From NCBI GenBank assembly GCA_003501385.1, contig DNPN01000094.1, positions 8,580 through 54,724 on the forward strand: 46,145 bases of DNA, in the 5' to 3' direction. Below, piece by piece: positions 8,102-17,297 of the stretch. This DNA is from Rhizobium sp. (GTDB taxonomy: Bacteria; Pseudomonadota; Alphaproteobacteria; Rhizobiales; Rhizobiaceae). The notes beneath the pieces were generated by a model, which saw only the letters and a program-made list of their open reading frames with translations, did not search any database and had not been told where the DNA came from. Position 1 is the stretch's first letter. Each line of letters starts with the position of its first letter. A program made the translations under genes and the position numbers.

Positions 8102-9169
8102 ATGAGGCTGACAATCGTGACAGATGCCTGGCATCCGCAGGTGAATGGCGTTGTCCGGTCCATTGAAAACACCAATGCCGAATTGGTGAAAATGGGCGTG
8201 ACCGTCTCGATGATCACCCCCGCCTCTTATTCCAGCGTCCCCATGCCCACCTACCCGGAAATTCGCCTGTCGCTGACAGGGCCGCGCAAAATTGCCAAGG
8301 CCATTGAAGACAGCAAGCCGGATCTGATCCACATCGCCACCGAAGGCCCGCTTGGCCTTCTGGCAAGGCGGTGGTGCGTCAAACACAGCGTGGCCTTTTC
8401 CACCAGCTACCACACCCGCTTTCCCGAATATGTGGCAGCGCGCCTGCCGATTCCGCTATCTTGGCTCTATGCCTATGTGCGCTGGTTCCACCGCGCTGGC
8501 GGTGCCTGCATGGTGGCAACCGAGAGCCTGAAGCGCGAGCTGGATGCCAAGCGCATTGGCAATTTGCGGCTCTGGAGCCGTGGCATTGACACCAATCTGT
8601 TCCATCCCCAACCGTTGGAAGAGGCCCCCTTTGGCCTGAAACGACCAATCTTCATGACGGTTGGCCGTGTTGCGGTGGAAAAAAACCTGCCCGCTTTTCT
8701 CGCCCTTGATCTACCCGGCTCGAAAGTGGTGGTGGGCGATGGCCCAGCCCGCGCAGAGCTTGCTGCCCGCCACCCGGATGTGCTGTTTACCGGCGTTAAA
8801 TTTGGCGCAGAACTGGCCGATGCCTATGCGCAGGCCGATGTATTCGTGTTTCCATCGAAAACCGACACCTTTGGCAACACCATTCTCGAAGCTTTGGCCT
8901 CTGGTGTTCCCGTTGCCGCCTATCCCGTTACCGGACCCATTGATATTCTGTCTGACCCGAATGCAGGGGCGATGGATGATAATTTGCAAGTAGCCTGCAT
9001 CAAGGCGCTGGATGCTTCCCGCACGGCTGCCCGCACGCTTGCCGAAAGCTATTCCTGGGCAGCGGCGACAAAGCAGTTTCTGGATAATGTGATTGAAGCC
9101 AAAGCCCAAGGAAAACGCCGCCTGCGATTACGCAGGCGTAAAGCGGTGAAGCAGGCTTTGGGAAGCTGA
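8102..9169 (+). CDS. Glycosyltransferase family 4 protein (GT-B fold)
   Basis: The 355-residue protein starts MRLTIVTDAWHPQVNGVVRS, the N-terminal signature of GT4 alpha-mannosyl/glucosyltransferases (MgtA/SqdX-like). The donor-binding C-terminal half has FMTVGRVAVEKNLPAFL, VVGDGPARAEL and VFPSKTDTFGNTILEALASG, where the last carries the conserved E-x7-E. It probably uses a nucleotide sugar to glycosylate a lipid or glycan at the inner membrane; donor and acceptor are unknown. ATG 8102 follows GGGAGCACCC; a frame opening 39 bases earlier is less likely. The C-terminus is strongly basic (LRLRRRKAVK), as in membrane-associated GTs. It is convergent with der, six bases apart. Confidence 0.85.
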   Translation: MRLTIVTDAWHPQVNGVVRSIENTNAELVKMGVTVSMITPASYSSVPMPTYPEIRLSLTGPRKIAKAIEDSKPDLIHIATEGPLGLLARRWCVKHSVAFSTSYHTRFPEYVAARLPIPLSWLYAYVRWFHRAGGACMVATESLKRELDAKRIGNLRLWSRGIDTNLFHPQPLEEAPFGLKRPIFMTVGRVAVEKNLPAFLALDLPGSKVVVGDGPARAELAARHPDVLFTGVKFGAELADAYAQADVFVFPSKTDTFGNTILEALASGVPVAAYPVTGPIDILSDPNAGAMDDNLQVACIKALDASRTAARTLAESYSWAAATKQFLDNVIEAKAQGKRRLRLRRRKAVKQALGS

Positions 9170-9175
9170 GCAGGC

Positions 9176-10600
9176 TTAACGCCGACGCTTCCTACCCTCA
9201 AACGGATTCTCCGCCGCCTTCAAGTGAATGCGGATTGGCACGCCCGGCATATCAAAATCCGCACGCAAACCATTGGTCAGATAACGAATATAGCTTTCCG
9301 GCACAGAGTCAGGCCGCGTGCAGGAAATCATAAACGCTGGCGGGCGAGCCTTTACCTGCGTCATATATTTCAGCTTCAAACGACGACCAGACACAGCCGG
9401 TGGCGGATGCTGGGTCTGGACGCTATCCAGCCAGCGGTTCAGCTTGGCGGTGGAGATGCGCTTGTTCCAGACACGGTCAGTATCGGTGATCGATTGCATC
9501 AGCTTTTCAAGACCATAGCCCGTCTGGCCGGACATGGGCACAGCCCGAATGCCACGCGCCTGCGGCAACAGCCGTTCGGTCTTTTCGCGCAGTTCAGCCA
9601 AAACAGCCTGTGGGTCTTCTACCAAATCCCATTTGTTGAAGGCCAGCACGGCGGCACGGCCTTCGCGCAGCACCAGATCAACAATCTGGATGTCCTGCTT
9701 TTCAAACGGGATGGTCGCGTCAAACACGATCACCACCGTTTCGGCAAAGCGGATGGCCCGCAGCGCATCGGCCACAGACAGCTTTTCCAGCTTTTCCGTC
9801 ACGCGGGCCTTGCGGCGCATGCCAGCGGTGTCAAACATCTTGATGGTACGGCCGCGCCAATCCCATTCCACCGAGATCGAATCACGAGTAATGCCCGCTT
9901 CTGGCCCGGTCAACAGGCGGTCTTCACCGAGAAAACGGTTGATCAGAGTGGACTTGCCAGCATTAGGACGGCCAACAATGGCCACGCGCAAAGGCAGGCT
10001 CTCATCATAGTGCGACAGCGCTTCTTCGTCTTCCTCGTCATCGCCGGTGGGGCGCAGGACAATATCGGTCTCCGCCACATCGTCTTCTTCCGGGAAGGCG
10101 CGCTCTTCGCCCAAAGCTTCCACAATCGCATCGCGCAGATCGATCATGCCCTGCCCGTGTTCGGCAGAGATTGGCACAGGCTCACCAAGGCCCAGCGTGA
10201 AGGCATCGTAAAAGCCGCCGTCAGAGCCTTTGGCTTCCGATTTGTTGGCCACCAGCACCACCGGCTTGCCGCGCTTGCGCAGCATACCCGCGAGCGCCTT
10301 GTCCACATGGGTCAGGCCCATTTTAGCATCGACCACAAACAGCGACAGATCGGCCTCGTCAATAGCCGCTTCCGTCTGGGCGCGCATGCGGCCTTCCAGT
10401 GTGTCCGGTCCGGCATCTTCCAGACCCGCGGTGTCGATGATACGGAAACGAAGATCCACCAGCTTGGCATCGCCGGGACGCCGGTCACGGGTCACGCCGG
10501 GCGTGTCATCGACAAGCGCCAGCTTCTTGCCAACCAAACGGTTGAAAAGCGTGGATTTGCCGACGTTAGGACGTCCGACGATGGCGACGGTAAAGCTCAT
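9176..10600 (-). CDS. der: Ribosome-associated GTPase Der (EngA)
   Basis: The 474-residue protein has two tandem GTPase domains. The first has GRPNVGKST at residues 8-16, DTPGVTRDR, DTAGLEDA and NKSE. The second has GRPNAGKST, TRDSI, DTAGMRRKA and NKWD. A KH-like C-terminal domain ends in a basic KRRR tail. The double G-domain layout is unique to Der, which is needed for 50S subunit maturation. An acidic linker (residues about 175-205) separates the domains, longer than in E. coli but usual in alphaproteobacteria. It lies 52 bases downstream of a YfgM-like gene on the same strand, like the yfgM-der neighbourhood elsewhere. Confidence 0.97.
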   Translation of the reverse strand: MSFTVAIVGRPNVGKSTLFNRLVGKKLALVDDTPGVTRDRRPGDAKLVDLRFRIIDTAGLEDAGPDTLEGRMRAQTEAAIDEADLSLFVVDAKMGLTHVDKALAGMLRKRGKPVVLVANKSEAKGSDGGFYDAFTLGLGEPVPISAEHGQGMIDLRDAIVEALGEERAFPEEDDVAETDIVLRPTGDDEEDEEALSHYDESLPLRVAIVGRPNAGKSTLINRFLGEDRLLTGPEAGITRDSISVEWDWRGRTIKMFDTAGMRRKARVTEKLEKLSVADALRAIRFAETVVIVFDATIPFEKQDIQIVDLVLREGRAAVLAFNKWDLVEDPQAVLAELREKTERLLPQARGIRAVPMSGQTGYGLEKLMQSITDTDRVWNKRISTAKLNRWLDSVQTQHPPPAVSGRRLKLKYMTQVKARPPAFMISCTRPDSVPESYIRYLTNGLRADFDMPGVPIRIHLKAAENPFEGRKRRR

Positions 10601-10652
10601 GAAATTTTAGTATCCGGTTGTTCACACCCCGCTTTCGGGGCGTATTCTCAAG

Positions 10653-11324
10653 TTAGGAGGTTTTGGTTGCAGCAGCAATATTGTCTAGCATGATCTGGGC
10701 GCGGCTGGAAATATTGCGCGGCGATTGCGCATCTTCGGTGATCTGCTGGAACCATTCGCGGGCGCGGTCCAACTGACCAGCCTTATAGGCCGCAAGGCCC
10801 AGTGCTTCGCGGGCAGAGCCGCGCAGCGCCTGACCCGGTGTGGCCAAACCGCCAACCTCGGCCGAGACCTGATCATAGGTGCCATTGTCAATCAGCAGCC
10901 AACCGGCGCGAATATGGGCCACATCGCGCAGCGCCTGCGGCACGGAATTGTCCTTGCCCAGCGCCTGAAAGGCGGCAATGGCACCGGCCTGATCGCCCTT
11001 TTGCGCCAAAAGGCTTGCTGCCCGAAACTTCGCAAGAATTGGATAGCTGCCAAAGCCGGTTTTTTCCAGCGCGTCAAAAGCCTTCAGGGCCTCGTCATTC
11101 TTGCCATCGGCGGCCAGCTTTTGGGCGGCGAGAAACTGATCGCCAGACTGCGATGAACGGTCATCGGTCCAGTAATCATAAACGCGATAACCCGCCGTTC
11201 CGAGCACAATCAGCACCGCAGCCGTGATTATGGCAGGACCGAGCCGACGCCAGAAGCGCTGCATCTGTTCGGAACGGAGTTCATCATTCACTTCGCGAAT
11301 AAAGCTGTCGTTTTGGTCTGCCAT
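10653..11324 (-). CDS. YfgM-like TPR membrane protein
   Basis: The 223-residue protein has a cytoplasmic N-terminus (FIREVNDELRSEQMQRFWRR) and one transmembrane helix (AIITAAVLIVLGTAGYRVY) at about residues 30-48. A periplasmic helical region rich in Ala follows, with TPR-like repeats (DEALKAFDALEKTG; GAIAAFQALGK; LDRAREWFQQI). This is the layout of the YfgM/DUF2133 family, which in E. coli associates with the Sec translocon and periplasmic chaperones. The position just upstream of der supports the call. It is likely the first gene of a two-gene operon. Confidence 0.85.
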   Translation of the reverse strand: MADQNDSFIREVNDELRSEQMQRFWRRLGPAIITAAVLIVLGTAGYRVYDYWTDDRSSQSGDQFLAAQKLAADGKNDEALKAFDALEKTGFGSYPILAKFRAASLLAQKGDQAGAIAAFQALGKDNSVPQALRDVAHIRAGWLLIDNGTYDQVSAEVGGLATPGQALRGSAREALGLAAYKAGQLDRAREWFQQITEDAQSPRNISSRAQIMLDNIAAATKTS

Positions 11325-11449
11325 AACAAATTCCGGGCCTTAAGCCATGGTTTCTTCGATCAACGGATGCTGCGCCTTCTACCCGATTTTTACGCTATTG
11401 TAAGGGGGCCGAAGGCAATTCATCCTGAAACACCCCGCAAATCGCGCAT

Positions 11450-12028
11450 TTACATCGAAAGCGGAGCGACGCCGATCAGCAGTTCATGCAGCTTGAAGGT
11501 GATGGCCGCCCAGACAACCACACCCAAAACCACGGCATAAAGGTCATATTTCACCGAGACAAACGCGCGAGGGGCAATCTCCCCTGCCCGCGCCCGGCGC
11601 TTCAGCGAGATGCGCAAAATCACACCCCAGGCCAGAAAGGCGGCAAACAAGACAATCGAGCGCAGATCACCATTGGAAAGCAAATGTGCCAAAGCCCAGA
11701 TTTTGATGGCCAAAACCATGGGATGCTTGGTTTTGAGCACAATCTGGCCTGCGGGCAAAAAGCCCGCGACAAGACAGATGGTGGCAAACAGCATCAAAGT
11801 CACGGTCAGATGGTTCATGCCCATGGGCGGAAACCAGACATTAACAACAGGGGCCACGCTATAGCCGTAAGCCACCAGCGCAACAGATACGATGGCAAGG
11901 ACGGAATGCAGCATCTTCCAGCCATTGAGCCCCAGCCGCGCCACCATGCTGGCCCGAAAACCCGGCGCAAAACTCCGGATCATATGCAGGCCCAGAAACA
12001 GAATCAAACCAATGATCAGAAGAAACAT
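11450..12028 (-). CDS. NnrU family membrane protein
   Basis: The 192-residue polytopic protein has about five or six hydrophobic segments. It begins FLLIIGLILFLGLHMIRSF, and WKMLHSVLAIVSVALVAYGY follows. The motif HPMVLAIKIWALAHLLSNGD is diagnostic for NnrU-type proteins, with His residues that may bind a cofactor. The family was named from a denitrification locus, but no nitrite or nitric oxide reductase genes are visible here, so a role in nitrogen oxide metabolism should not be assumed. GGGAATCGGGTTTC precedes the ATG. A bacA-side terminator lies upstream, so it probably has its own promoter. Confidence 0.85.
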   Translation of the reverse strand: MFLLIIGLILFLGLHMIRSFAPGFRASMVARLGLNGWKMLHSVLAIVSVALVAYGYSVAPVVNVWFPPMGMNHLTVTLMLFATICLVAGFLPAGQIVLKTKHPMVLAIKIWALAHLLSNGDLRSIVLFAAFLAWGVILRISLKRRARAGEIAPRAFVSVKYDLYAVVLGVVVWAAITFKLHELLIGVAPLSM

Positions 12029-12122
12029 GAAACCCGATTCCCTTTAAACCAACGTGCAAACAGTGATAGCGCAGGCTGCAAGCGCTGACCATAGCATGGA
12101 AACCAAGAGTGGTGGAGCAATT

Positions 12123-12160
12123 GCTCAAAAACAAAACGGCCGGGCAATCCCGACCGTTTT
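12123..12160 (-). terminator. Rho-independent terminator after bacA
   Basis: The inverted repeat AAAACGGCCGGG-CAAT-CCCGACCGTTTT (12133-12160) has one mismatch. Read on the minus strand it is followed by TTTTGTTTTT, a good T-tract. It lies 22 bases past the bacA stop and before the NnrU gene. Confidence 0.8.
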
Positions 12161-12181
12161 GAAGGTTTCGTAGACAGATTA

Positions 12182-13432
12182 TCAGTCCTGCTCTTTCCGT
12201 GCCATGTAGCGCTGATCAATCTCCGGCAATGGTTCGCCATCAATAGCAGCCTCAAACGCGTTCAGACGCTTGTGGATGGACAACAGTTCAATAATCGTCG
12301 TCCATGAGCTGACAAGATATTGGAAGGAATTGCTGACCTGACCAAAAGCAGTCGAGATTTGCTGGAAGATACCGTAGGTGATGGTGCCAGCAACAATGGT
12401 TGGCACCAGCATGAAAACCAGAAACAGCGCATCGGCCTGAACGTAGAAATAGCGCGCAACATTGAAGTACAGATAGTGGAAATACATGCGGAAATAATTC
12501 TTCCGAACATTCGCAAACAGCTCTGTAACAGTTGCTGGCTCTGCGCGATCATGATGATCTTCGCCATAAACAAGCTCTTTGCGATAAGCTGCTTCAACCC
12601 GCTGATTGCGGAAGTTCAGGCCCGGCAATTTGATGCCGACAATTGCCAAGAGCAGAGTGCCGAACACCGACCAGAAAAGCGCCAGCCAGAACAAGGCATG
12701 AGGAATTTTACCCAGAACGGGCAGTTCGGTCACATAGGATGACAGCGATAGCAGAATAGGCAGAAAAACTACCAGCGTCATGACCGAATTGATCAACGAA
12801 ATGCCGAGACCTTCCAGCGTGCTGGAAAAGCGCATCGTATCTTCCTGAACACGCTGGGAAGCGCCTTCAATATGGCGAAGCTTTTCCCACTTCGACATGT
12901 AGAAGTTGTTCATCGCCGTGCGCCAGCGGAAAATATAATGGCTGGTGAAGAAATCCGTCAGGATCGAAACAAACATGCTGAGAAAGGCGATTTGTGCAAA
13001 AACAACCATAAGGTCATAAAAATTCTCAACGGATACGCCGGGTTTCTTGGACAGAGCATTTTGCAGCAAATCACCAAAAGGGCGCCGCCAATTGTTGATA
13101 ACCACCGAAATCTGCACACCAAAATAGGTGACGCAGATGATGACCATTGACCCCCAGACCGACCAGAGCTTCCACGGATGGGAATGGGCCTTGATGCTCC
13201 AGAACACACCGAAAACGGCAAGGCTCAGCAGGAAATAACCGTAAAACCAAAGATTGGTTGGCATCAGGAAATAGGTCAGGTCAAACGGCTCTTTTCCGTC
13301 TGCGGGTGCCGCAAAGCCGAGGCTATCGCCTAAACCGGCAGCATAAAGATACCAGCCAAATATACAAACCAACGTCCACACAATCGCGGATGTAAAAAAC
13401 AGTTTGGGTTTGGGGAAAAACGAGTGAAACAC
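12182..13432 (-). CDS. bacA: SbmA/BacA family peptide transporter
   Basis: The 416-residue inner-membrane protein starts MFHSFFPKPKLFFTSAIVW, close to rhizobial BacA (about 420 residues). The family hallmarks are visible: SVVINNWRRPFGDLLQNALS, FRWRTAMNNFYMSKWEKLRHIEGASQRVQEDT (split across about residues 165-200) and the C-terminal VSSWTTIIELLSIHKRLNAFE. BacA/SbmA proteins resemble the membrane part of ABC transporters but run on the proton gradient. They import peptides and antibiotics such as bleomycin and plant NCR peptides, and affect very-long-chain fatty acid modification of lipid A. Translation probably starts at the GTG at 13432. It is monocistronic with a clear terminator. Confidence 0.95.
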   Translation of the reverse strand: MFHSFFPKPKLFFTSAIVWTLVCIFGWYLYAAGLGDSLGFAAPADGKEPFDLTYFLMPTNLWFYGYFLLSLAVFGVFWSIKAHSHPWKLWSVWGSMVIICVTYFGVQISVVINNWRRPFGDLLQNALSKKPGVSVENFYDLMVVFAQIAFLSMFVSILTDFFTSHYIFRWRTAMNNFYMSKWEKLRHIEGASQRVQEDTMRFSSTLEGLGISLINSVMTLVVFLPILLSLSSYVTELPVLGKIPHALFWLALFWSVFGTLLLAIVGIKLPGLNFRNQRVEAAYRKELVYGEDHHDRAEPATVTELFANVRKNYFRMYFHYLYFNVARYFYVQADALFLVFMLVPTIVAGTITYGIFQQISTAFGQVSNSFQYLVSSWTTIIELLSIHKRLNAFEAAIDGEPLPEIDQRYMARKEQD

Positions 13433-13805
13433 AGGGACTGACTTTCCTGACGGGATTCGATTATGGCGGTTTGTCGTTGGCGCAAACTAAGTCAGTTATT
13501 GCTGTGCGGCAATGCTTGAAAACCATCCTTACACATTTGTAACAACCTGCCTTTTTGCCTCTGCGGGGTCTCCCACGGATGTGGCCAAAACATGGCTGGC
13601 CGATGTCAAAGCAAATGTTTAAAAAAGCAAAAAACACCACAAAATTTTATTCCGAAATAAAAAATCAACCAAAGGCGAAAAATTGCGTTCTTTTGAACGA
13701 ATATAGTTGAAACACAACTCAAGATAATGCTAGCTTATATAAAAGATATATCTAAAATAGAATTTTATTACATATTTTGAATTTTAAATATAAGGTGATT
13801 TAGCA
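13433..13805. other. AT-rich intergenic region between bacA and the GT2 synthase
   Basis: These 373 bases separate two divergent genes, so both promoters should be here. The right 200 bases are very AT-rich (long A/T runs from about 13615 to 13800), unlike the surrounding GC-rich coding DNA. I see no RNA gene or credible small coding frame. AT-rich upstream DNA of this kind is often bound by H-NS-like silencers (MucR/Ros in rhizobia); that is inference. Confidence 0.6.
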
Positions 13806-15827
13806 ATGAATGATCAATTGATCGCCATTGATCGCGTCACTATGGATAGCGCTCTGGCTTATACGACCGCATTTACATTTTTGAGTGCGATTTTGATCGC
13901 AGTCACAATGAGAATTCCCTATAAAACCCTCTGGAAAGACCAATTAGAAACCGTTCAGATATGCTTGACCATTTCTGGTGCAGCACTGATTGGCCTGTTG
14001 TGGGGGAATATGCCCCTCATACTCACGCTTTCAACCTGCACGTTTTTCGCCAGTATGATCCTTCGAGATGTAATGCCGTCTCTCAGTACGGCAGGCCTGA
14101 CGTATATGGTATCAGGGCCGCTCAGCATGATCGTTGGAGGAATCTGGAGCTGCGTTTGGCTCCACGAGGCACATTATCCGGATTGGGCTCTGGTCGGATT
14201 TTGCATTTTCTGGGTTTTTGCAGCCTTCAAAGCCGTTTTGGTCCTGGCAATGCGCTTGGGCACTTTGGGCATTGTCCTTCGTAAGAAGTGGAAACGACCA
14301 ATCACCCCTTTTAATCCCATCAGCAGAACACAACAGCCCCGAGTATCAATCCATGTACCCTGTCACGCTGAACCCCCAGACGTGGTCATCGAGACTTTGA
14401 ACCATCTGGCTGCGCTGGATTATGACAATGTCGAGATTCTGGTCTGCGACAACAACACGCTTGACCCGCTTCTGTGGCAACCGGTTGAGCACCATTGCGC
14501 ACATCTGAACGACAGAGTTGAGCAAAAACACTTCCGGTTCTTCCACGTCGAAAACATGCAAGGTGCCAAGGCTGGGGCATTGAATTTTTGTCTGGATCAA
14601 ACCGACCCCAACGCCACACTGGTCGCTTTAGTGGATGCCGATTATCAAGCTGAACCCGACTTTCTCAGTGCATTGGTCAGCTTTTTCCAAGATGAGAAAT
14701 TTGCCTTCGTGCAGACCTCCCACGATTATCGATGTGATGATGAGAATTTCTATAAAGATGCTTGCTATTGGGAATATGTATCGCCGAATAGGTCGGAATA
14801 TGCCGGTGTCAGCGAGTTAAAAGCCTCATTCACAGTGGGCACCATGTGTATTTTCAGAAAGTCGGCTATTGAGGAGGTCGGTCGTTGGGCCGAATGGTGC
14901 CAGACTGAGGATTCAGAAATTGCCATTCGTCTGCGTGCAGCAGGCTATGATGGAATTTTCCTGCCACATACTTTTGGCCGCGGCCTGATACCAGATAACT
15001 TCTTCGACTGGAAACGCCAGCGCTTCCGGTGGACATCTGGACCCATGCAACAATTTCTACATCACTGGCGCTTGTTTATGCCCAACCGCCTTGGCGGGTC
15101 ACCCCATTTGACTGCTTGGGGTAAAGTGTTTGAAATCTTTCGAAGCTTGGTACCACTGACGATTTCCGCGAATATATTGACCTTCAGTGCTATGGCGCTG
15201 CTCATGCCCCCCTTGATAGCAACCGGCATTTTACCGCAGCTCAGCATGCCCACCATTGGATGGACAATCCTTGTGGCCACATTTTTGGCAGGTGCCATTC
15301 GATCTGCCACTGAATACTGGGCCTGTGGCTGCCGCTCATTCCGTTCCATGCTGGGTGCAGAGTTTGCGGCCTATGCCCTGACCTATGTCTGCTCCGTCTC
15401 GGCCATGGCCGCTTTGATCGGGCAGAAAATCATCTGGCACCGGACACCCAAATTCGATGCGCGATTGACATGGTTGCAGGCAATCCGGAGCGCCTCGCCG
15501 GAAATCCGGGCAGCGATGGTGATCACAGCGCTGCTGCTCTATGTGCTGGCTTTTTCTTCCTTCATCGGAACAGCCAGCACCGTGCTGATTGCCACCCCCC
15601 TGCTTTACCCACTGGGCGGGTTTCTTGCGTCAGCAATCATGGCTGTTCTGGCCACCCGACGCCATCCAGTAAAAATCAGCAGGCCATTTCCGGATGGTAG
15701 GCCCTTTGCCAGTCACAACAGGCTGTTGTGGTCTGCGGCCAATGTCAACACGGACATGGCAACAGAACAGAAGACCCCAAGCAGCAGCATTATTGCCAAT
15801 GTGGAATCTGCGCCAATTCCAATCTAG
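13806..15827 (+). CDS. Processive GT2 beta-glycan synthase (BcsA/CrdS/BgsA-like), no PilZ domain
   Basis: The 673-residue membrane protein has about four N-terminal transmembrane segments and a cytosolic GT2 domain (about residues 175-430). Several more transmembrane helices and a short tail follow. The catalytic set of processive synthases is complete: VCDNNT, DADYQ, TED (QTEDSEIAIRL) and QRFRW for QxxRW. The size matches curdlan synthase CrdS and mixed-linkage glucan synthase BgsA (about 650-670), smaller than BcsA cellulose synthases. I see no RxxxR/DxSxxG PilZ signature. No bcsB, crdA/C or bgsB partner is adjacent, so the polymer is unknown. The gene stands alone between an AT-rich leader and a palindromic repeat. 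Confidence 0.85.
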   Translation: MNDQLIAIDRVTMDSALAYTTAFTFLSAILIAVTMRIPYKTLWKDQLETVQICLTISGAALIGLLWGNMPLILTLSTCTFFASMILRDVMPSLSTAGLTYMVSGPLSMIVGGIWSCVWLHEAHYPDWALVGFCIFWVFAAFKAVLVLAMRLGTLGIVLRKKWKRPITPFNPISRTQQPRVSIHVPCHAEPPDVVIETLNHLAALDYDNVEILVCDNNTLDPLLWQPVEHHCAHLNDRVEQKHFRFFHVENMQGAKAGALNFCLDQTDPNATLVALVDADYQAEPDFLSALVSFFQDEKFAFVQTSHDYRCDDENFYKDACYWEYVSPNRSEYAGVSELKASFTVGTMCIFRKSAIEEVGRWAEWCQTEDSEIAIRLRAAGYDGIFLPHTFGRGLIPDNFFDWKRQRFRWTSGPMQQFLHHWRLFMPNRLGGSPHLTAWGKVFEIFRSLVPLTISANILTFSAMALLMPPLIATGILPQLSMPTIGWTILVATFLAGAIRSATEYWACGCRSFRSMLGAEFAAYALTYVCSVSAMAALIGQKIIWHRTPKFDARLTWLQAIRSASPEIRAAMVITALLLYVLAFSSFIGTASTVLIATPLLYPLGGFLASAIMAVLATRRHPVKISRPFPDGRPFASHNRLLWSAANVNTDMATEQKTPSSSIIANVESAPIPI

Positions 15828-15926
15828 AGTTTGTCAGGGAAAAGTGGAATCCGGTTTTCCCGAAAAGACAAACGAAAACAAAAAAGTCGAGAGTCTGTCA
15901 GGTTCAATCTGAACCTGACAGACTCT
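15826..15926. repeat. Palindromic intergenic repeat, copy C (perfect 17-bp hairpin)
   Basis: This is the best copy of the family. It begins AGAGTTTGTCAGGGAAAAG, passes through GGTTTTCCCGAAAAGACAAA and ends with arm AGAGTCTGTCAGGTTCA (15890-15906), loop ATC and perfect complement TGAACCTGACAGACTCT (15910-15926). It starts at the stop codon of the GT2 gene and could end its transcript. Confidence 0.92.
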
Positions 15927-15997
15927 CGCCAACTTCACTGTCAATAGAGACAGCGCCACCGGGGCATAGTAAAAGCTCTTCCCGCTGGCTTTGTCGT

Positions 15998-17197
15998 TCA
16001 AACCTGATGTCTTGTCCTCTCTATCGTTCTCCACAGGAATAGAGCCAAAACCAGACTAAGCACCACCACAGATGCAGCAATCAGACTTGGTAGCGTAAAA
16101 CTGCCGCTGTGTTGTGCCACGGCACCGGCCACCAGTGGGCCAATGATCTGGCCGGTGCCAAAGGCGGCTGTCATGATGGACAGCGCCTTGCGCGGAGTTT
16201 TGGGGGCCAGCTCACGCCCAAGCCGCAGGCCATAGGCGGTGAGGGTCATGAAGGTTGCGCCCAAAGCCACGCCGCCGATCAGCGGAGCCGTAACGCCCGG
16301 CAGGGCAACTGAGCAAAACACGCCGATGGCTTCCACAGCCAGCCCAACGCAATAGGCCCCCACCAATCCCAGACGCAGCATCAAAGGCCGCCAGACAAAC
16401 AGGGAAACGGCGGCAGCCAACCCCGCCAGAAACCACGCGAGAAATTCCACCACAGGCCCCGCAGTGGCCATGCGGGCCATGGTGACAATGAAGGTTGCGG
16501 TGATAACATAGCCAAAACCAAACAGGCCATAGGAGGCAAACAACAACAAAAACGGTCGCGTCCACACCAAGCGCGCTTCGGCGGGCTGTTTGGTGCCTGT
16601 TTTGCCCATTCTTGGCAGCATAGCCGCCACGGCAATCATGGCTACAAAGCTCACACTTGCGCCCACCAGCCAATCCAGCCGCCAACCCGCTAGCGAAAAA
16701 TCATTCTGAAACTGACCGATCACGAAGACCAGCAGGGATGAGACGGCAATGCCAAGCCCAACGCCACCAAAATGGGCCGATTGCGCATGTTCACTGCCCG
16801 CCGCCGCCGCAAAAGGCAGCACCACGGAGCTTATAAAAATCATGCAAAATGCGCTGGCTATCCCTGCAAAAAACCGGATGAGCACAAACAGCAGCACGTT
16901 CTGCGTACCTGCCATGGCGGCCAGCAGCAGCGCATTGGCGACCAGCGATGCAATGCCCAAACTACGCTCTCTGCCCGCAGCAAAACCATGCCCGGCCAAA
17001 ACGGCACCCACCAGATAGCCCGCAAAATTGCCAGCGGCAATCAGCCCGGCGTCACCGGCCGACAAGGTTAAATCTGCCATCATGCCCGGCAAAATCGGCG
17101 TGAACGAAAAACGCCCAAAGCCCATGGCAGAGGCCAAGGCAAGGGCACCCGCAAGGGCGGCAAGAGTGAGAGATCGGCGGGAATAGACTCTGCTCAT
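15998..17197 (-). CDS. YbfB/YjiJ family MFS transporter
   Basis: The 399-residue protein has about twelve hydrophobic segments, as for a major facilitator. The N-terminal helix carries ALASAMGFGRFSFTPILPGM, the conserved 'G.GRF.YTP.LP.M' signature of YbfB/YjiJ. AGNFAGYLVGAVLAG forms helix 2. The second half has the usual GTGQIIGPLVAGAVAQHSGSF near the end. The substrate is unknown, and efflux is more likely than uptake for this family. It is monocistronic; the 100 bases upstream are shared with the downstream end of the methionine aminopeptidase gene, and no regulator is adjacent. Confidence 0.85.
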   Translation of the reverse strand: MSRVYSRRSLTLAALAGALALASAMGFGRFSFTPILPGMMADLTLSAGDAGLIAAGNFAGYLVGAVLAGHGFAAGRERSLGIASLVANALLLAAMAGTQNVLLFVLIRFFAGIASAFCMIFISSVVLPFAAAAGSEHAQSAHFGGVGLGIAVSSLLVFVIGQFQNDFSLAGWRLDWLVGASVSFVAMIAVAAMLPRMGKTGTKQPAEARLVWTRPFLLLFASYGLFGFGYVITATFIVTMARMATAGPVVEFLAWFLAGLAAAVSLFVWRPLMLRLGLVGAYCVGLAVEAIGVFCSVALPGVTAPLIGGVALGATFMTLTAYGLRLGRELAPKTPRKALSIMTAAFGTGQIIGPLVAGAVAQHSGSFTLPSLIAASVVVLSLVLALFLWRTIERTRHQV

Positions 17198-17297
17198 GGC
17201 TTGCTATTGCACCACAAAAGCCTGCTGACAAATCAGAATTTTTGACACCTGCTATGAACAGCGCACGTTCTACAACGATGCTGTGCAGGTGCGCGCT

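Noticed and set aside
10627..10640. CCCCG-CTTT-CGGGG hairpin between the YfgM-like gene and der
   Set aside because: Only a 5-bp stem with no T-tract in either direction; the genes are likely co-transcribed.
9224..10693. Long open frame (489 codons) on the plus strand
   Set aside because: It is antisense to der, whose two GTPase domains are unmistakable; the translation has no domain and is rich in His/Arg, as expected from a shadow frame.
11450..12028. Denitrification locus suggested by NnrU
   Set aside because: No nir, nor or nnr regulator genes in the window; NnrU homologues are widespread without denitrification.
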